A stretch of DNA of 34,276 nt. It comes from Oscillospiraceae bacterium. GTDB taxonomy: Bacteria > Bacillota > Clostridia > Oscillospirales > Acutalibacteraceae. Position 1 is the stretch's first letter, and every line of letters begins with the position of its first letter. Below are positions 14,836 through 22,545 of the stretch, piece after piece. The notes beneath the pieces are model-generated. The model saw only the letters and a list, made by a program, of their open reading frames with translations. It had not been told where the DNA came from and searched no databases. The stretch covers positions 1 through 34,276 of the forward strand of contig WQWM01000025.1 of NCBI GenBank assembly GCA_009785335.1, in the 5' to 3' direction. The position numbers and the translations under genes are program-made.

Positions 14836-14925
14836 CGGGCGGATTTGCATCCGCCCCTACATGTTGCGGCATACTGCAATGTTGCGGGTATCATCCACCT
14901 GTAGGGGCGGATGCAAATCCGCCCG
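14836..14925. repeat. Tail-to-tail doublet of TGTAGGGG palindromes in a 5' leader
   Basis: Units at 14836-14861 (minus) and 14900-14925 (plus) are reverse complements of each other, the stem being GGGCGGAT-GCAA-ATCCGCCC. Their orientation is opposite to that of most doublets (TGTAGGGG ends inside, CCCG ends outside). They lie between the promoter and start codon of the serine hydrolase, so its mRNA leader should form strong hairpins. Confidence 0.85.
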
Positions 14926-14975
14926 GGCCATGATAAACACCAACGCCAAAACAAAACTCCCCCGCTCATGGTTCA

Positions 14976-15004
14976 AGTATACCACAAACAGGGGGAGTTT
15001 GCAA
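14976..15004 (-). promoter_or_regulatory. Promoter of the serine hydrolase gene
   Basis: Minus strand TTGCAA (14999-15004), 17-bp spacer, TATACT (14976-14981). Confidence 0.7.
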
Positions 15005-15036
15005 GTGTGAGTTATTTGGCCTTTGGCCGCATTCCC

Positions 15037-15060
15037 GTAGGGGCGAGCTTCGCTCGTCCG
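15037..15060 (+). repeat. Variant palindrome unit
   Basis: GTAGGGGCGAGCTTCGCTCG then TCCG keeps the outer GTAGGGG but has a different, still self-complementary stem (GCGAGC-TTC-GCTCGT). It lies 4 bp from the stop codon of the adjacent lipoprotein gene. Confidence 0.65.
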
Positions 15061-15064
15061 CACA

Positions 15065-16594
15065 TCAACGGAACCTAAAGCCATCAAAGGTAATCGTCGT
15101 CGTGTAGTTCACACGGTTGTTGCGATAGAGGTTCGTAGGGAACTGAATATCAAAATCTAAGTGCTGGGTAAAGATGCAAATCAGGCTAATCGGGTTGCCG
15201 TAACGATCCAATGTCAATACATAGCGAGCAGCTGAGGTGTTTTCTTGCACACGGCTAGCCGCAACTGTTGCGCCAAAAATGCTAAGACCTTCTGTTAGCG
15301 AGCTGCGCAGTTGGGCAGCATTGTTGTGGTCATAGCCAATGGGCAACGGTATCGCACCACCGGGATCAGTTTGGCGGTGAATCGGCCCACGTGCCACATG
15401 TGCTGTGCCCGCGTTGCCTGGCGAAGATGACGAACTATTGCGCACATTCACGGTAATTGTCCAGTTTCCGTTGCCAGCCTGCGTTGCCGTGGCCGAATTA
15501 ATGTCGCCGGCCGTCAGCTGGCTTTGGCGAATCATCTGTGTAGAATGACCGCGTTCGCGCACCGACCCCGTGGGCATGTTGCCCAGCACATGCACCACCG
15601 CGGGTGATACCATGTTGGCCATGCCCAACAATCCCGCATAGGTGAAGTCATCACTCGCCGTAAAGTGAGGATGCGTCACCTGGTGGCGCTTGTTGAAGCC
15701 AGCATTTTGGCTCACAATGCGGTTGACCGATGTGTTAAACTGCGCCAGCGCAGCAGCTTGGTTGTTTGCCACACTGATGGGCGTGGTCAGCACGCGGTCG
15801 GCGTTGCCATGTTGAGGCGGCGCAGTTGTGCCCTGCGGCGAAGTGATGACTTGGTTGCCGCCGCCGCCTGCCGTTGTTGTGGGCGGACGCGTTGTTGTGG
15901 TTGTAGTTTGGCCAGCCACAGTTGTGCCGGGCCGCGTGGTCGTGGTGGTCGTCGTGCCGCCAGCTTGCGTCACCGTGGTTTGCCCGGCCTGCGTGGTCAC
16001 CGGCATGCCGTCAGCATTGGTGGCTGTTGTGGTCGTTGTCGTCTCAGCAATCGTGGTTGCGTTCGGGTCAATGTAACCACCATCTACCAAACGTTGCGTC
16101 ACCCTAGCACTCATGCTTTGCCGCAGCGCAGTCATTGCATCAATGCGGGTCAGCTGTGCAGTGTCCACGTCACTTGCGGACGCAAGGGTCATGCCATCAC
16201 TGCCAAACGCAATGTGTTCAAACTGGGCACCATTGCGACGAATCGGCTGCCCGTCGTTGTCGCGATAAAACGCAAGCGGCCGCGCAATTTCGCCCACCGG
16301 CACAAAGCTGCCAGCCTGATAGCGAAACACGTCGTAATCAAAGCCACCGCGCTCTTGGCGCACCAGCAACACAGGGGTGTTATTCCCATCCAAGTCGTAT
16401 AACAAAAACTCGGTGTTGGCCCAGTCTTCGCCAAACTCTTCAACCAAAAAGTCCTCCAGTGCTTGTTGCACGTTGGCAGCAACTTCGGCTGGTTGAGTGG
16501 TTTCCTCGGGTTCGTCAATCACTGCGCTGACGCAGCCAAAGGCCACCACGGCCAGCATGGCCACGGCCAGCAAAATCGCAAAAATTCGTTTCAT
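15065..16594 (-). CDS. Putative lipoprotein with Thr-rich linker
   Basis: A 509-aa exported protein. The N-terminus MKRIFAILLAVAMLAVVAFG then Cys21 is a type II signal peptide; the -3 residue is Ala, slightly unusual for a lipobox. A first globular region (about 30-165) includes FLLYDLDGNNTPVLLVRQER, which resembles modules that sense or report values. A linker of Thr, Pro and Gly runs from about 180 to 260 (TTTTTTRPGTTVAGQ type). The C-terminal 240 residues are beta-rich with no recognised domain. Start ATG 16594 follows AGGAGAG. Transcription probably starts from the distal promoter of a tandem repeat (16776-16804). Function unknown. Confidence 0.82.
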   Translation of the reverse strand: MKRIFAILLAVAMLAVVAFGCVSAVIDEPEETTQPAEVAANVQQALEDFLVEEFGEDWANTEFLLYDLDGNNTPVLLVRQERGGFDYDVFRYQAGSFVPVGEIARPLAFYRDNDGQPIRRNGAQFEHIAFGSDGMTLASASDVDTAQLTRIDAMTALRQSMSARVTQRLVDGGYIDPNATTIAETTTTTTATNADGMPVTTQAGQTTVTQAGGTTTTTTTRPGTTVAGQTTTTTTRPPTTTAGGGGNQVITSPQGTTAPPQHGNADRVLTTPISVANNQAAALAQFNTSVNRIVSQNAGFNKRHQVTHPHFTASDDFTYAGLLGMANMVSPAVVHVLGNMPTGSVRERGHSTQMIRQSQLTAGDINSATATQAGNGNWTITVNVRNSSSSSPGNAGTAHVARGPIHRQTDPGGAIPLPIGYDHNNAAQLRSSLTEGLSIFGATVAASRVQENTSAARYVLTLDRYGNPISLICIFTQHLDFDIQFPTNLYRNNRVNYTTTITFDGFRFR

Positions 16595-16617
16595 CGTCTC
16601 TCCTCCTGTTTGTATCT

Positions 16618-16791
16618 ATTATACCACACCTGCGGTGAGCTCTGTCGCTTCGCTGTGCGTTAATCACGTCACATCAAGCCGCAATGTTCTGTGTCTATTA
16701 TACCATGCCTGCGGTGAGCTCTGTCGCTTCGCTGTGCGTTAATCACGTCACATCAAGCCGCAGTGTTCTGTGTCTATTATACCATGCCTGC
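16618..16791. repeat. 79-bp tandem repeat carrying promoter -10 boxes
   Basis: About 2.2 copies with exact 79-bp period: ATTATACCA begins at 16618, 16697 and 16776. Each copy contains CTGTCGCTTCGCTGTGCG and AATCACGTCACATCAAGCCG. On the minus strand every copy presents GGTATAAT. Confidence 0.92.
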
Positions 16792-16804
16792 GCAAAAAAT
16801 GCAA
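16776..16804 (-). promoter_or_regulatory. Promoter of the 509-aa lipoprotein gene
   Basis: Minus strand TTGCAT (16799-16804), 17 bp, TATAAT (16776-16781). The two further TATAAT copies at 16697-16702 and 16618-16623 lack a matching -35, so this outermost one is the likely start, giving a leader of about 175 nt that contains the repeats. Confidence 0.7.
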
Positions 16805-16915
16805 GGGGGGATACACACCTCTTACGCACTTTCTCCTTTTCTGTCGTATTTACGCAAACAAAATCCTCACCCAACGCCCAATTATGAATTATACATTAAT
16901 AATCATGCAATTGCC

Positions 16916-16945
16916 TTGACAAGCCCCGCCAATTTGTGGTACACT
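16916..16945 (+). promoter_or_regulatory. Promoter of the 603-aa membrane protein gene
   Basis: TTGACA (16916-16921), 18-bp spacer, TACACT (16940-16945). The ribosome binding site AGGAGG follows at about 16969. Confidence 0.68.
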
Positions 16946-16982
16946 ATTATATGGAAAATAATAATACAGGAGGATATAATTT

Positions 16983-18794
16983 ATGGCAGAAGTTCATGTT
17001 GGCAAAGGCGGCGGCAAGCGTCGACGCGCGGTGGTGATTCCGCCCATGAAAGCAGGGCTGCGCATTGCGCTTTCGCTGGTCGGCACATTGCTCACAGCCA
17101 TTATCGCATTTTTCTTTATGATGCCCGCCATCAATTTCCGTGCACCGGAGTTCTACGGCTATCTGTTGATTGTCGTGGTCTCGTTTGTGGTGCTGCTTTA
17201 TCTGCTCAGCAATGCTGCCAAGCAAGCAGAGTTCATGCCCTGGGTCAAGCGCACCGCCATGCCTGCCATCGCCATTGCGCTGGTGATTGCACTATTCTTT
17301 GGTGCGGCATGGGTGTTTTCGTCGCCGTTTTTCCTGTCGCGGCGTTATCACAACATCATGGGTGAATATCTGCAAACGCTCACCTTTGTGGAAGGCGTTG
17401 ACGAAGTGGATTTTGAGCGTTTGCCCAAGATTGACGAAGCCGCTGCACGCATGCTGGCCGAGGCCACATTGGGTGAACTCATTGAGGTGGTGTCGCAGTT
17501 TGAGCTGAGCCGCAACAGTACCCAAATTGTGTATAACGGTCGCCCGGTGCGTGTTTTCCCGCTTGCCTATGTAGACGCTGTTCGCTGGATTAGAAACACC
17601 AGCACTGGTCTGCCCGGCTTCGTGATGGTGTATATGGACACACAAGAGTCTGAATTTCACTTTCTTGAGCAAAACATGCGCTATACAGACGAAGAGCACT
17701 TCTTCCGTCTGTTGCAGCGTCATCTGCGTCTGCACTTTCCGACCTATCTGCTGGGCACTGCAAGCTTCCAAATCGACGGTCAGCGCAATCCCTACTGGGT
17801 GGTGCCGCGCATGAACCGTACTGTTGGTTTGGTGGGCGGCGAAGATGTCATCGGCGTGTTGCTGGTGAATGCCGTGACAGGCGATATCGTCGAATATACC
17901 CTAGAAGACGTGCCCGAATGGGTTGACCGTGTATTCAGTGCCACGCTGCTGCGCCAACAGTTCAGCTGGTTCGGTCTATATGGCAGCGGTTTTTGGAACA
18001 GCATTTTGGGTCAGCAAGGCGTATGGCAAGCCACTCCCGATTATAACTATCTGATTCAACGTAACGATGTCTATATGTACTCAGGTGTATCGGCAGCTGG
18101 CGGCGGCGAAAACTCGATCATCGGCTTCATTCTCGTCAACCAACGCACGCGTGAAACCCATTTTTATCAAATTGCAGGCGCAGCAGAAACCTTTGCTCGT
18201 CAAGCGGCACAAGGTGCCGTGCAAGCGCAACGTTGGCGCGCCACGCATCCGTTGCTTATCAACGTTAGCGACCACGCCACCTACTTCATGGCACTCAAAG
18301 ACGACAACAACATCGTGCAGGGCTTTGCCATGGCGAATGTGGCACAATTCAACCTCATCAATGTTTGGGCCGAAACCCTAGATGAAACCATCGAACGCTA
18401 TGTGGCTGCATTGGCCGCCCATGGTCTTGACGTTAACCCCGGCTCTAACTATGCCATCACCCCCAACATGACCTCCGGTGCCATTTCCAGCATCCGTCAG
18501 GTAATGATTGGCGGCACCACAAACCTGCTCATTCGTCTGCAGGGCGACAGTGCTTATTACCGCATGGCCGTCAGCGACAGCAACGTATATCTGGCGCTGC
18601 TCAATGTGGGCGATGTCATCACCATCACCTCGGCGATGGATGCAGAAATCACCGGCAATGTCATCCCCGCCACCAGCATTGCGCTGGGTGCCGTGGTGCT
18701 CGAGCCGCCCGTAGACGTAGAAGATTACGACTACACTGCGCAGCTTAACAACGGCAATGATGCTATTGATGCCGACACGCAGCCCGAAGAATAA
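16983..18794 (+). CDS. Membrane-anchored conserved hypothetical protein (603 aa)
   Basis: A basic N-terminus (KGGGKRRR) precedes three membrane helices (about residues 22-48, 57-79 and 91-117), followed by a soluble region of about 480 residues, probably outside the cell. This part has repeated short blocks (FVMVYMDTQESEFHFLEQNM, NPYWVVPRMNRTVG, VIGVLLVNAVTGDIVEYTLEDVPEWVDRV) and Tyr/Trp-rich strands. The C-terminus is acidic (DYDYTAQLNNGNDAIDADTQPEE). The overall plan recalls large clostridial membrane proteins of unknown function; no named family is claimed. Start ATG 16983 follows AGGAGGATATAATTT. It is followed by a strong terminator, so it is monocistronic. Confidence 0.82.
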   Translation: MAEVHVGKGGGKRRRAVVIPPMKAGLRIALSLVGTLLTAIIAFFFMMPAINFRAPEFYGYLLIVVVSFVVLLYLLSNAAKQAEFMPWVKRTAMPAIAIALVIALFFGAAWVFSSPFFLSRRYHNIMGEYLQTLTFVEGVDEVDFERLPKIDEAAARMLAEATLGELIEVVSQFELSRNSTQIVYNGRPVRVFPLAYVDAVRWIRNTSTGLPGFVMVYMDTQESEFHFLEQNMRYTDEEHFFRLLQRHLRLHFPTYLLGTASFQIDGQRNPYWVVPRMNRTVGLVGGEDVIGVLLVNAVTGDIVEYTLEDVPEWVDRVFSATLLRQQFSWFGLYGSGFWNSILGQQGVWQATPDYNYLIQRNDVYMYSGVSAAGGGENSIIGFILVNQRTRETHFYQIAGAAETFARQAAQGAVQAQRWRATHPLLINVSDHATYFMALKDDNNIVQGFAMANVAQFNLINVWAETLDETIERYVAALAAHGLDVNPGSNYAITPNMTSGAISSIRQVMIGGTTNLLIRLQGDSAYYRMAVSDSNVYLALLNVGDVITITSAMDAEITGNVIPATSIALGAVVLEPPVDVEDYDYTAQLNNGNDAIDADTQPEE

Positions 18795-18809
18795 CCCAAC
18801 CAAGCAAAC

Positions 18810-18841
18810 AACCGGCTGCTAATCTGGCAGCCGGTTTTGGT
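18810..18841. terminator. Bidirectional terminator
   Basis: AACCGGCTGC-TAATCTG-GCAGCCGGTT is a 10-bp stem followed by TTGGTTTTATTT. On the minus strand GTTTGCTTGG follows, so it is weaker there; it separates convergent genes. Confidence 0.88.
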
Positions 18842-18842
18842 T

Positions 18843-19274
18843 TTATTTATCTTTGAGGGTTTTAATCAACTCAAGAATGGTTTTGTCCTCTTCCAGCGGG
18901 AATAAGTACTTAGCAATGATTTCGGGAATCTTGAATAACGCAATAATCGTGGTGGCAGCACCGCCGCCCATCACAGCCAAAACTACTTGCGTGTCCACTT
19001 CCAAAAATAGCGAAAAAAATAATGCCACGATAAAACTACAAGTCATGGCAAGCAAAATAAACTTAGCCATACGGATAAAACTTTTTTTATACTTGGGATT
19101 TTCTTCGTTTTTCTTTTTGTAGTAGTTGGTGGCGTGCTCCAGCGCTTCAGTCATTAGCTTGCCTTGCTTGTCCTCTTCGGTTTGCAAAGGCTGCAAGGGC
19201 AGGTCGGCGCATCCAGTTTGATCCGGAGGATTGTCGATGAGTTGTTCTTTATCCAAATAAAATCCTCCCATCAT
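18843..19274 (-). CDS. Two-helix membrane protein, candidate partner (toxin) of the Panacea gene
   Basis: Up to 143 aa: a polar N-terminal half (about 1-70) with a Lys-rich stretch (YYKKKNEENPKYKKS), then two membrane helices (AKFILLAMTCSFIVALFFSLFL and VVLAVMGGGAATTIIALFKI) and a short charged tail. The frame overlaps the end of the Panacea gene by 26 bp. A TTG at 19256 preceded by GGGAGG is a better-placed start than ATG 19274, and would give 137 aa. No database family recognised. Its position directly behind a Panacea gene suggests the toxin of a PanAT-type pair; this is inference from context only. Confidence 0.68.
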   Translation of the reverse strand: MMGGFYLDKEQLIDNPPDQTGCADLPLQPLQTEEDKQGKLMTEALEHATNYYKKKNEENPKYKKSFIRMAKFILLAMTCSFIVALFFSLFLEVDTQVVLAVMGGGAATTIIALFKIPEIIAKYLFPLEEDKTILELIKTLKDK

Positions 19275-19701
19275 TTTGAATGTCCACGGTGCTCAATTGT
19301 CTACCGTCCTCATGTGCTCTTGCCCAAGCAGTGTTTTCGCCATGCAGAATGTCCACAAGTTCAAAGGCCGTTTTTTTACCAAATTGGTTCACCACCTCCG
19401 CAAATACCGTGTTGAATGGTTCACTTTTGGGTGAAATTTTAATTATTTTTCCTTCGATGTCATATAGTGGTTTGAGTGCAGAAGAACCATAGTGCTTTAA
19501 TGCATGATACATGCTTGGCGCAACCGGCCCATGTCTCCAACGTTCAAAACAATCTTCAAACGGGCGAGCCTGCTGCGTATAACAGTACCGCGCATAGAAA
19601 AGATACAGCAGCTTTTGCAACTTCAGCGGCGTAATTTCCACGCCCTCACGCTGCCCCCACTCAATGAAATTATTGGAAAGGTATAAAGGAATTTGGCTCA
19701 T
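19249..19701 (-). CDS. Panacea-domain protein (DUF4065/SocA-like), candidate antitoxin
   Basis: A 150-aa protein with the Panacea hallmark: PLKLQKLLYLFYARYCYTQQ, then FERWRHGPVAPSMYHALKHYG, then a C-terminal HGENTAWARAH. Panacea domains are known antitoxin modules (PanA) that neutralise many unrelated toxins, and also occur as proteolytic adaptors (SocA). Start ATG 19701 follows AGGAGG at 9 bp. Promoter at 19723-19751. The membrane-protein gene downstream overlaps its 3' end, the tight coupling expected of toxin-antitoxin genes. Confidence 0.85.
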   Translation of the reverse strand: MSQIPLYLSNNFIEWGQREGVEITPLKLQKLLYLFYARYCYTQQARPFEDCFERWRHGPVAPSMYHALKHYGSSALKPLYDIEGKIIKISPKSEPFNTVFAEVVNQFGKKTAFELVDILHGENTAWARAHEDGRQLSTVDIQNDGRILFG

Positions 19702-19722
19702 ATTTTTCCACCTCCTACCTTC

Positions 19723-19751
19723 AGTATAGCACGAAAATGTGTGCGTGTCAA
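19723..19751 (-). promoter_or_regulatory. Promoter of the Panacea operon
   Basis: Minus strand TTGACA (19746-19751), 17-bp spacer, TATACT (19723-19728). Confidence 0.78.
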
Positions 19752-19761
19752 TGCTTTATGC

Positions 19762-19786
19762 AAAAAAGCACAGCCTTAGCTGTGCT
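19762..19786 (-). terminator. Terminator of the 58-aa gene
   Basis: Minus strand AGCACAGC-TAAG-GCTGTGCT followed by TTTTTTG. It insulates the Panacea operon from the gene upstream. Confidence 0.88.
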
Positions 19787-19806
19787 CTTATGCGTATCTT
19801 GTGCCG

Positions 19807-19983
19807 CTAGCCAATGGTTTCCAGCACATTGCCCACAGTTTTCATGGCTTTGTTAAAGCCTTTTTTCAGGTTGCGCTGATAGTGCGGCTGCCGTGCCACT
19901 GCACTGCCCACCAAGCCAACCGCGCCGCCAACAGCCATGCCGATGCCAACGCCTTTGATAATTTTTGCGGTGTGTTTTGCCAT
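19807..19983 (-). CDS. Small glycine-rich membrane-associated protein (58 aa)
   Basis: Start ATG 19983 follows AAAGGGGAGC. The protein begins MAKHTAKIIKGVGIGMAVGG and continues AVGLVGSAVARQPHYQRNLK with a basic tail ending GNVLETIG. The Gly-x-x-x-Gly spacing in the single hydrophobic stretch resembles short YtxH-like or glycine-zipper proteins. It is monocistronic with a clear terminator behind. The upstream stretch contains TATAAT on the minus strand near 20091 without a clear -35. Function unknown. Confidence 0.72.
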   Translation of the reverse strand: MAKHTAKIIKGVGIGMAVGGAVGLVGSAVARQPHYQRNLKKGFNKAMKTVGNVLETIG

Positions 19984-20163
19984 TTTGATGCTCCCCTTTC
20001 GTTAATGTGCAAGCTTATCTTGCCCGTCACATCAGGTCAGCATACAGTGAAAAATTTGCCACCTCCTGCGGCGGAACCGCTCAATTTTATTATTATAACC
20101 AGACATACTGTTGTCAGCTTTGGTGTGGTAAAATAGATGCAAAAACACGGAGGATCAAATTTA

Positions 20164-20814
20164 ATGAGCAACGTTACTATTCGCCAGATGGAAGAAAAGG
20201 ATTTGCCCGCGCTCAAGCTGCTGATTTTAGAGGCATTTGGTGAAGGCTGGAATCTTGCACGTTTTGACCACAGCAAGGCGCATTTTCAGGCATTGTTAGA
20301 ACTTTATCAAAGTATGTTTCTCAATGCCAGCACGTTCGGAAAAGTCGCAGTGCTCGGCGGAGAAATCGTTGGGGCAGTGTTAATCGCAGCAAAAGGCGAA
20401 ACCGAAAAATTCAGGCAGTGGCAAGCGGATATCGTCCCAAACACACTTGCCTTGCTCGCCGCACCAGAAGCTGAGCGTAACGATATCCTAGAGCACTTGT
20501 CCGTTTCTTTCCAAACCATTAGCCAGCTTCTTGAAGACAGGGTTGATCGTTATGATGGAAGCCTGGAATTCATCGCAGTGTCGAAACAAGCGCAGGGCTT
20601 GGGCATTGGCAAAGCGCTATGGAATCAAGCTCTCTCCTATCTTCATGCTGCACACGTGCAATCCATTTATCTCATCACAGATTCAGCATGCAACACTGGT
20701 TTTTATGACAACAATGGCTTCTCCCAAGTGTCCGCGAAAGACGCCGTATACAGCTACAGCTCAGGGCAAAAACGTTCTACTGTATTTGTGTACGAATATC
20801 AACTTGAGCAATAA
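20164..20814 (+). CDS. GNAT-family N-acetyltransferase
   Basis: A 216-aa GNAT protein: VTIRQMEEKDLPALKLLIL at the start, KVAVLGGEIVGAVLI as the central strands, and SLEFIAVSKQAQGLGIGKALWNQAL (about 130-154) with the acetyl-CoA loop QGLGIG, then NTGFYDNNGF. An insertion of about 45 residues (about 80-125) before the acetyl-CoA site is longer than usual. Start ATG 20164 follows GGAGG; the ATG at 20137 lies before that site and is rejected. An extended -10 (TGGTAAAAT near 20126-20134) probably drives it. Substrate unknown. Confidence 0.85.
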   Translation: MSNVTIRQMEEKDLPALKLLILEAFGEGWNLARFDHSKAHFQALLELYQSMFLNASTFGKVAVLGGEIVGAVLIAAKGETEKFRQWQADIVPNTLALLAAPEAERNDILEHLSVSFQTISQLLEDRVDRYDGSLEFIAVSKQAQGLGIGKALWNQALSYLHAAHVQSIYLITDSACNTGFYDNNGFSQVSAKDAVYSYSSGQKRSTVFVYEYQLEQ

Positions 20815-20882
20815 TGCAGCCCAATCTTTTCATAGAAGAACATCATACAAAATTACCAACTCAACCTCGAAAGGAACCACTC

Positions 20883-21455
20883 ATGAAAAAACTACTCGCC
20901 CTAATCGTCGCACTTGCCCTGTTGGGGGCATGTGCCGCACCCGCGTTGATGGAGGAAACAACCACCGCGCAAGAAATGACCACAACCGAAGCAATGCCAA
21001 TCACCACCACGCCGCACAACGAGCTCATCGAACTCACCCTCACCATGCAAAACACACGCGATGACGTGAGCGCTGATTTTACGTTTAACTTTGGCGAGAA
21101 CGAGCATTCTCACAACATTGACGGCTGGATTGTGCGCAGCACCGCGCCAATTTATCAGGTTAGACTGGTTGGGCTATCGCAAAACTGGGGCGCGGTTGAA
21201 GAACACTTTTCTTATTGGCCGATTGAAGAATTCCCAACCATTCCTGCGTTTTTGCCCGGTCAAACTTTGCTGCTGCAGAATTACCTCACCGTCGGGCTGG
21301 GCACTTCCATGGCCTTTGCCTTTGAAGATGCCGCAGGCAATTCGCGTTTGTTTGAATTCCATTTGTATTTGTGGGGCATCGCCGGCGAACCCGTTGCGCC
21401 TTACTATACACTGCGCGAAGTGACGCACTACACCAGAGTGCGCTGGGCAGGATAG
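20883..21455 (+). CDS. Putative lipoprotein with Thr-rich linker (190 aa)
   Basis: MKKLLALIVALALLGAC is a textbook type II signal peptide with lipobox LGAC (lipidated Cys17). A short Thr/Glu linker follows (ETTTAQEMTTTEAMPITTTP), then a beta-rich globular domain (about 45-190) resembling an Ig-like or FxLYD-type extracellular module. Start ATG 20883 follows AAAGGAACC. The trmL gene begins 9 bp after its stop codon, so the two are probably cotranscribed although unrelated in function. Confidence 0.82.
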   Translation: MKKLLALIVALALLGACAAPALMEETTTAQEMTTTEAMPITTTPHNELIELTLTMQNTRDDVSADFTFNFGENEHSHNIDGWIVRSTAPIYQVRLVGLSQNWGAVEEHFSYWPIEEFPTIPAFLPGQTLLLQNYLTVGLGTSMAFAFEDAAGNSRLFEFHLYLWGIAGEPVAPYYTLREVTHYTRVRWAG

Positions 21456-21464
21456 GAGAAAATT

Positions 21465-21959
21465 TTGCAAGATTATCAGTTGAATCTCGTGCTCGTGGAG
21501 CCTGAAATCCCCCAAAACACCGGCAACGTTGCCCGCACCTGCGCGGCCACTGGCGCACGCCTGCATCTGGTGGAGCCCATGGGTTTTCGTGTGGACAACG
21601 CCAAGCTCAAACGCGCAGGTCTGGACTACTGGCACATGCTGGACATCACCTATCACAACAGCCTGGCCGATTTTTTCGCAAACACACCCGGGCCGTATTA
21701 TTATTTCAGCTCGCGGGCACAGCAGGCGCACAGTGCGGTGAACTACCCACCGCAAGTTTATCTGCTGTTTGGCAAAGAGACCCTCGGCTTGCCCGACGAC
21801 TTGGTGCAGGCAAATTTGCAACACGCCCTGCGTCTGCCCATGCTGCACGATGCCCGCTGTCTGAACCTATCTAACGCCGTCGCCGTGGCAGCCTATGAAG
21901 TGCTGCGCCAGTGGAACTACCCCAACCTAACGCTGGCATCAGATTATTTTGGAGGATAA
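21465..21959 (+). CDS. trmL: tRNA (cytidine(34)-2'-O)-methyltransferase
   Basis: SPOUT-class methyltransferase that 2'-O-methylates the wobble base of tRNA-Leu. The 164-aa length is normal. Motifs: LVLVEPEIPQNTGNVARTC, LHLVEPMGF, KLKRAGLDYW, then the knotted SAM-binding site YLLFGKETLGLP and LRLPMLHDARCLNLSNAVAVAAYEVLRQW. Start is TTG 21465 with AGGAGA upstream. The last 20 codons and stop are unusual in that degenerate copies of this stretch recur three times downstream, between accessory genes. Confidence 0.94.
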   Translation: MQDYQLNLVLVEPEIPQNTGNVARTCAATGARLHLVEPMGFRVDNAKLKRAGLDYWHMLDITYHNSLADFFANTPGPYYYFSSRAQQAHSAVNYPPQVYLLFGKETLGLPDDLVQANLQHALRLPMLHDARCLNLSNAVAVAAYEVLRQWNYPNLTLASDYFGG

Positions 21960-21960
21960 C
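21900..21960 (+). repeat. trmL-tail repeat, copy 1 (within trmL)
   Basis: The 3' end of trmL, from GTGCTGCGCCAGTGGAAC to GATTATTTTGGAGGATAAC. It contains the stop codon and a GGAGG that can serve as ribosome binding site for whatever follows. Degenerate copies are at 22504-22545, 23081-23136 and 24402-24454. Confidence 0.88.
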
Positions 21961-22106
21961 AACACCAAAACGTTCGGCTGCAAGCCCTAGCTCCTTCCCC
22001 TGGAAGGAGCTGGCGCGCGCCGCGCGTGACTGAGGAAGGCTCGCGGAGCGACGTATCCCACATCCCATTCGCGTCAACGTGTAGGGGCACGGCGCATGCC
22101 GTCACC
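21961..22106 (+). repeat. Module repeat plus variant palindrome after trmL
   Basis: CGGCTGCAAGCCCTAGCTCC, a GGAAGGAGC hairpin and CTCGCGGAGCGACG (to 22053), then a variant palindrome GTAGGGGCACGGCGCATGCC-GTCACC (22081-22106) with a stem of different sequence. The first part (21957-22053) recurs at 24450-24547. Confidence 0.82.
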
Positions 22107-22123
22107 TCAGGAGGAAAACCATC

Positions 22124-22501
22124 TTGATATATGCCACAATCATCGACACAGTGTTAGCCCGCTTCCCCGAAATCCAAGAGCACGAGACCTGTCGGTCTCG
22201 CATTGATGAACCGAATGACTTGCCTTATCTTTTCTTCCCCGCATTTTGGCAACTGCTTGAGCTATGTTTAGTTGGCACAATCAACGACAATCGCTTGATG
22301 AACGACATTTTCGACTTCATGGAAGAAGTGGCAACAAGCGACGATGGTGGCTTGGTGGATTTGGTAACCGTTGAGATGCTGGAGCCGCTTTTCGGCTTGC
22401 CATACGGCATTTATAAAAAAGTGGTAAAGCACCATTTGCGCCCTAAAACGCTTGAACTTCATCACGCTCTACTTCCCTTTTTTCATATCCCAAATCCGTA
22501 A
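22124..22501 (+). CDS. Uncharacterised acidic protein (125 aa), immunity-protein-like
   Basis: Start TTG 22124 with CAGGAGG upstream; no in-frame ATG is near. The sequence is acidic and helical, with LPYLFFPAFWQLLELCLVG and MNDIFDFMEEVATSDDGGLVDLVTVEMLEPLFGLP. The plan resembles DUF7674-like and other small cytoplasmic proteins often found among polymorphic-toxin immunity genes, but the match is by impression only. It lies between two trmL-tail copies as the first member of an accessory gene chain. Confidence 0.7.
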   Translation: MIYATIIDTVLARFPEIQEHETCRSRIDEPNDLPYLFFPAFWQLLELCLVGTINDNRLMNDIFDFMEEVATSDDGGLVDLVTVEMLEPLFGLPYGIYKKVVKHHLRPKTLELHHALLPFFHIPNP

Positions 22502-22503
22502 TG

Positions 22504-22545
22504 CTCCCAACCTAACGCTTGTATCAGACTATTTTGGAGGATAAC
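22504..22545 (+). repeat. trmL-tail repeat, copy 2
   Basis: CTCCCAACCTAACGCTTG then TATCAGACTATTTTGGAGG and ATAAC. It matches the last 13 codons of trmL and ends exactly at the next gene's ATG, supplying its GGAGG. Confidence 0.85.

Noticed and set aside
15665-16402. A 245-codon plus-strand frame opposite the lipoprotein gene
   Set aside because: Cys- and Arg-rich shadow of the Thr-linker coding region; no ribosome binding site and no domain.
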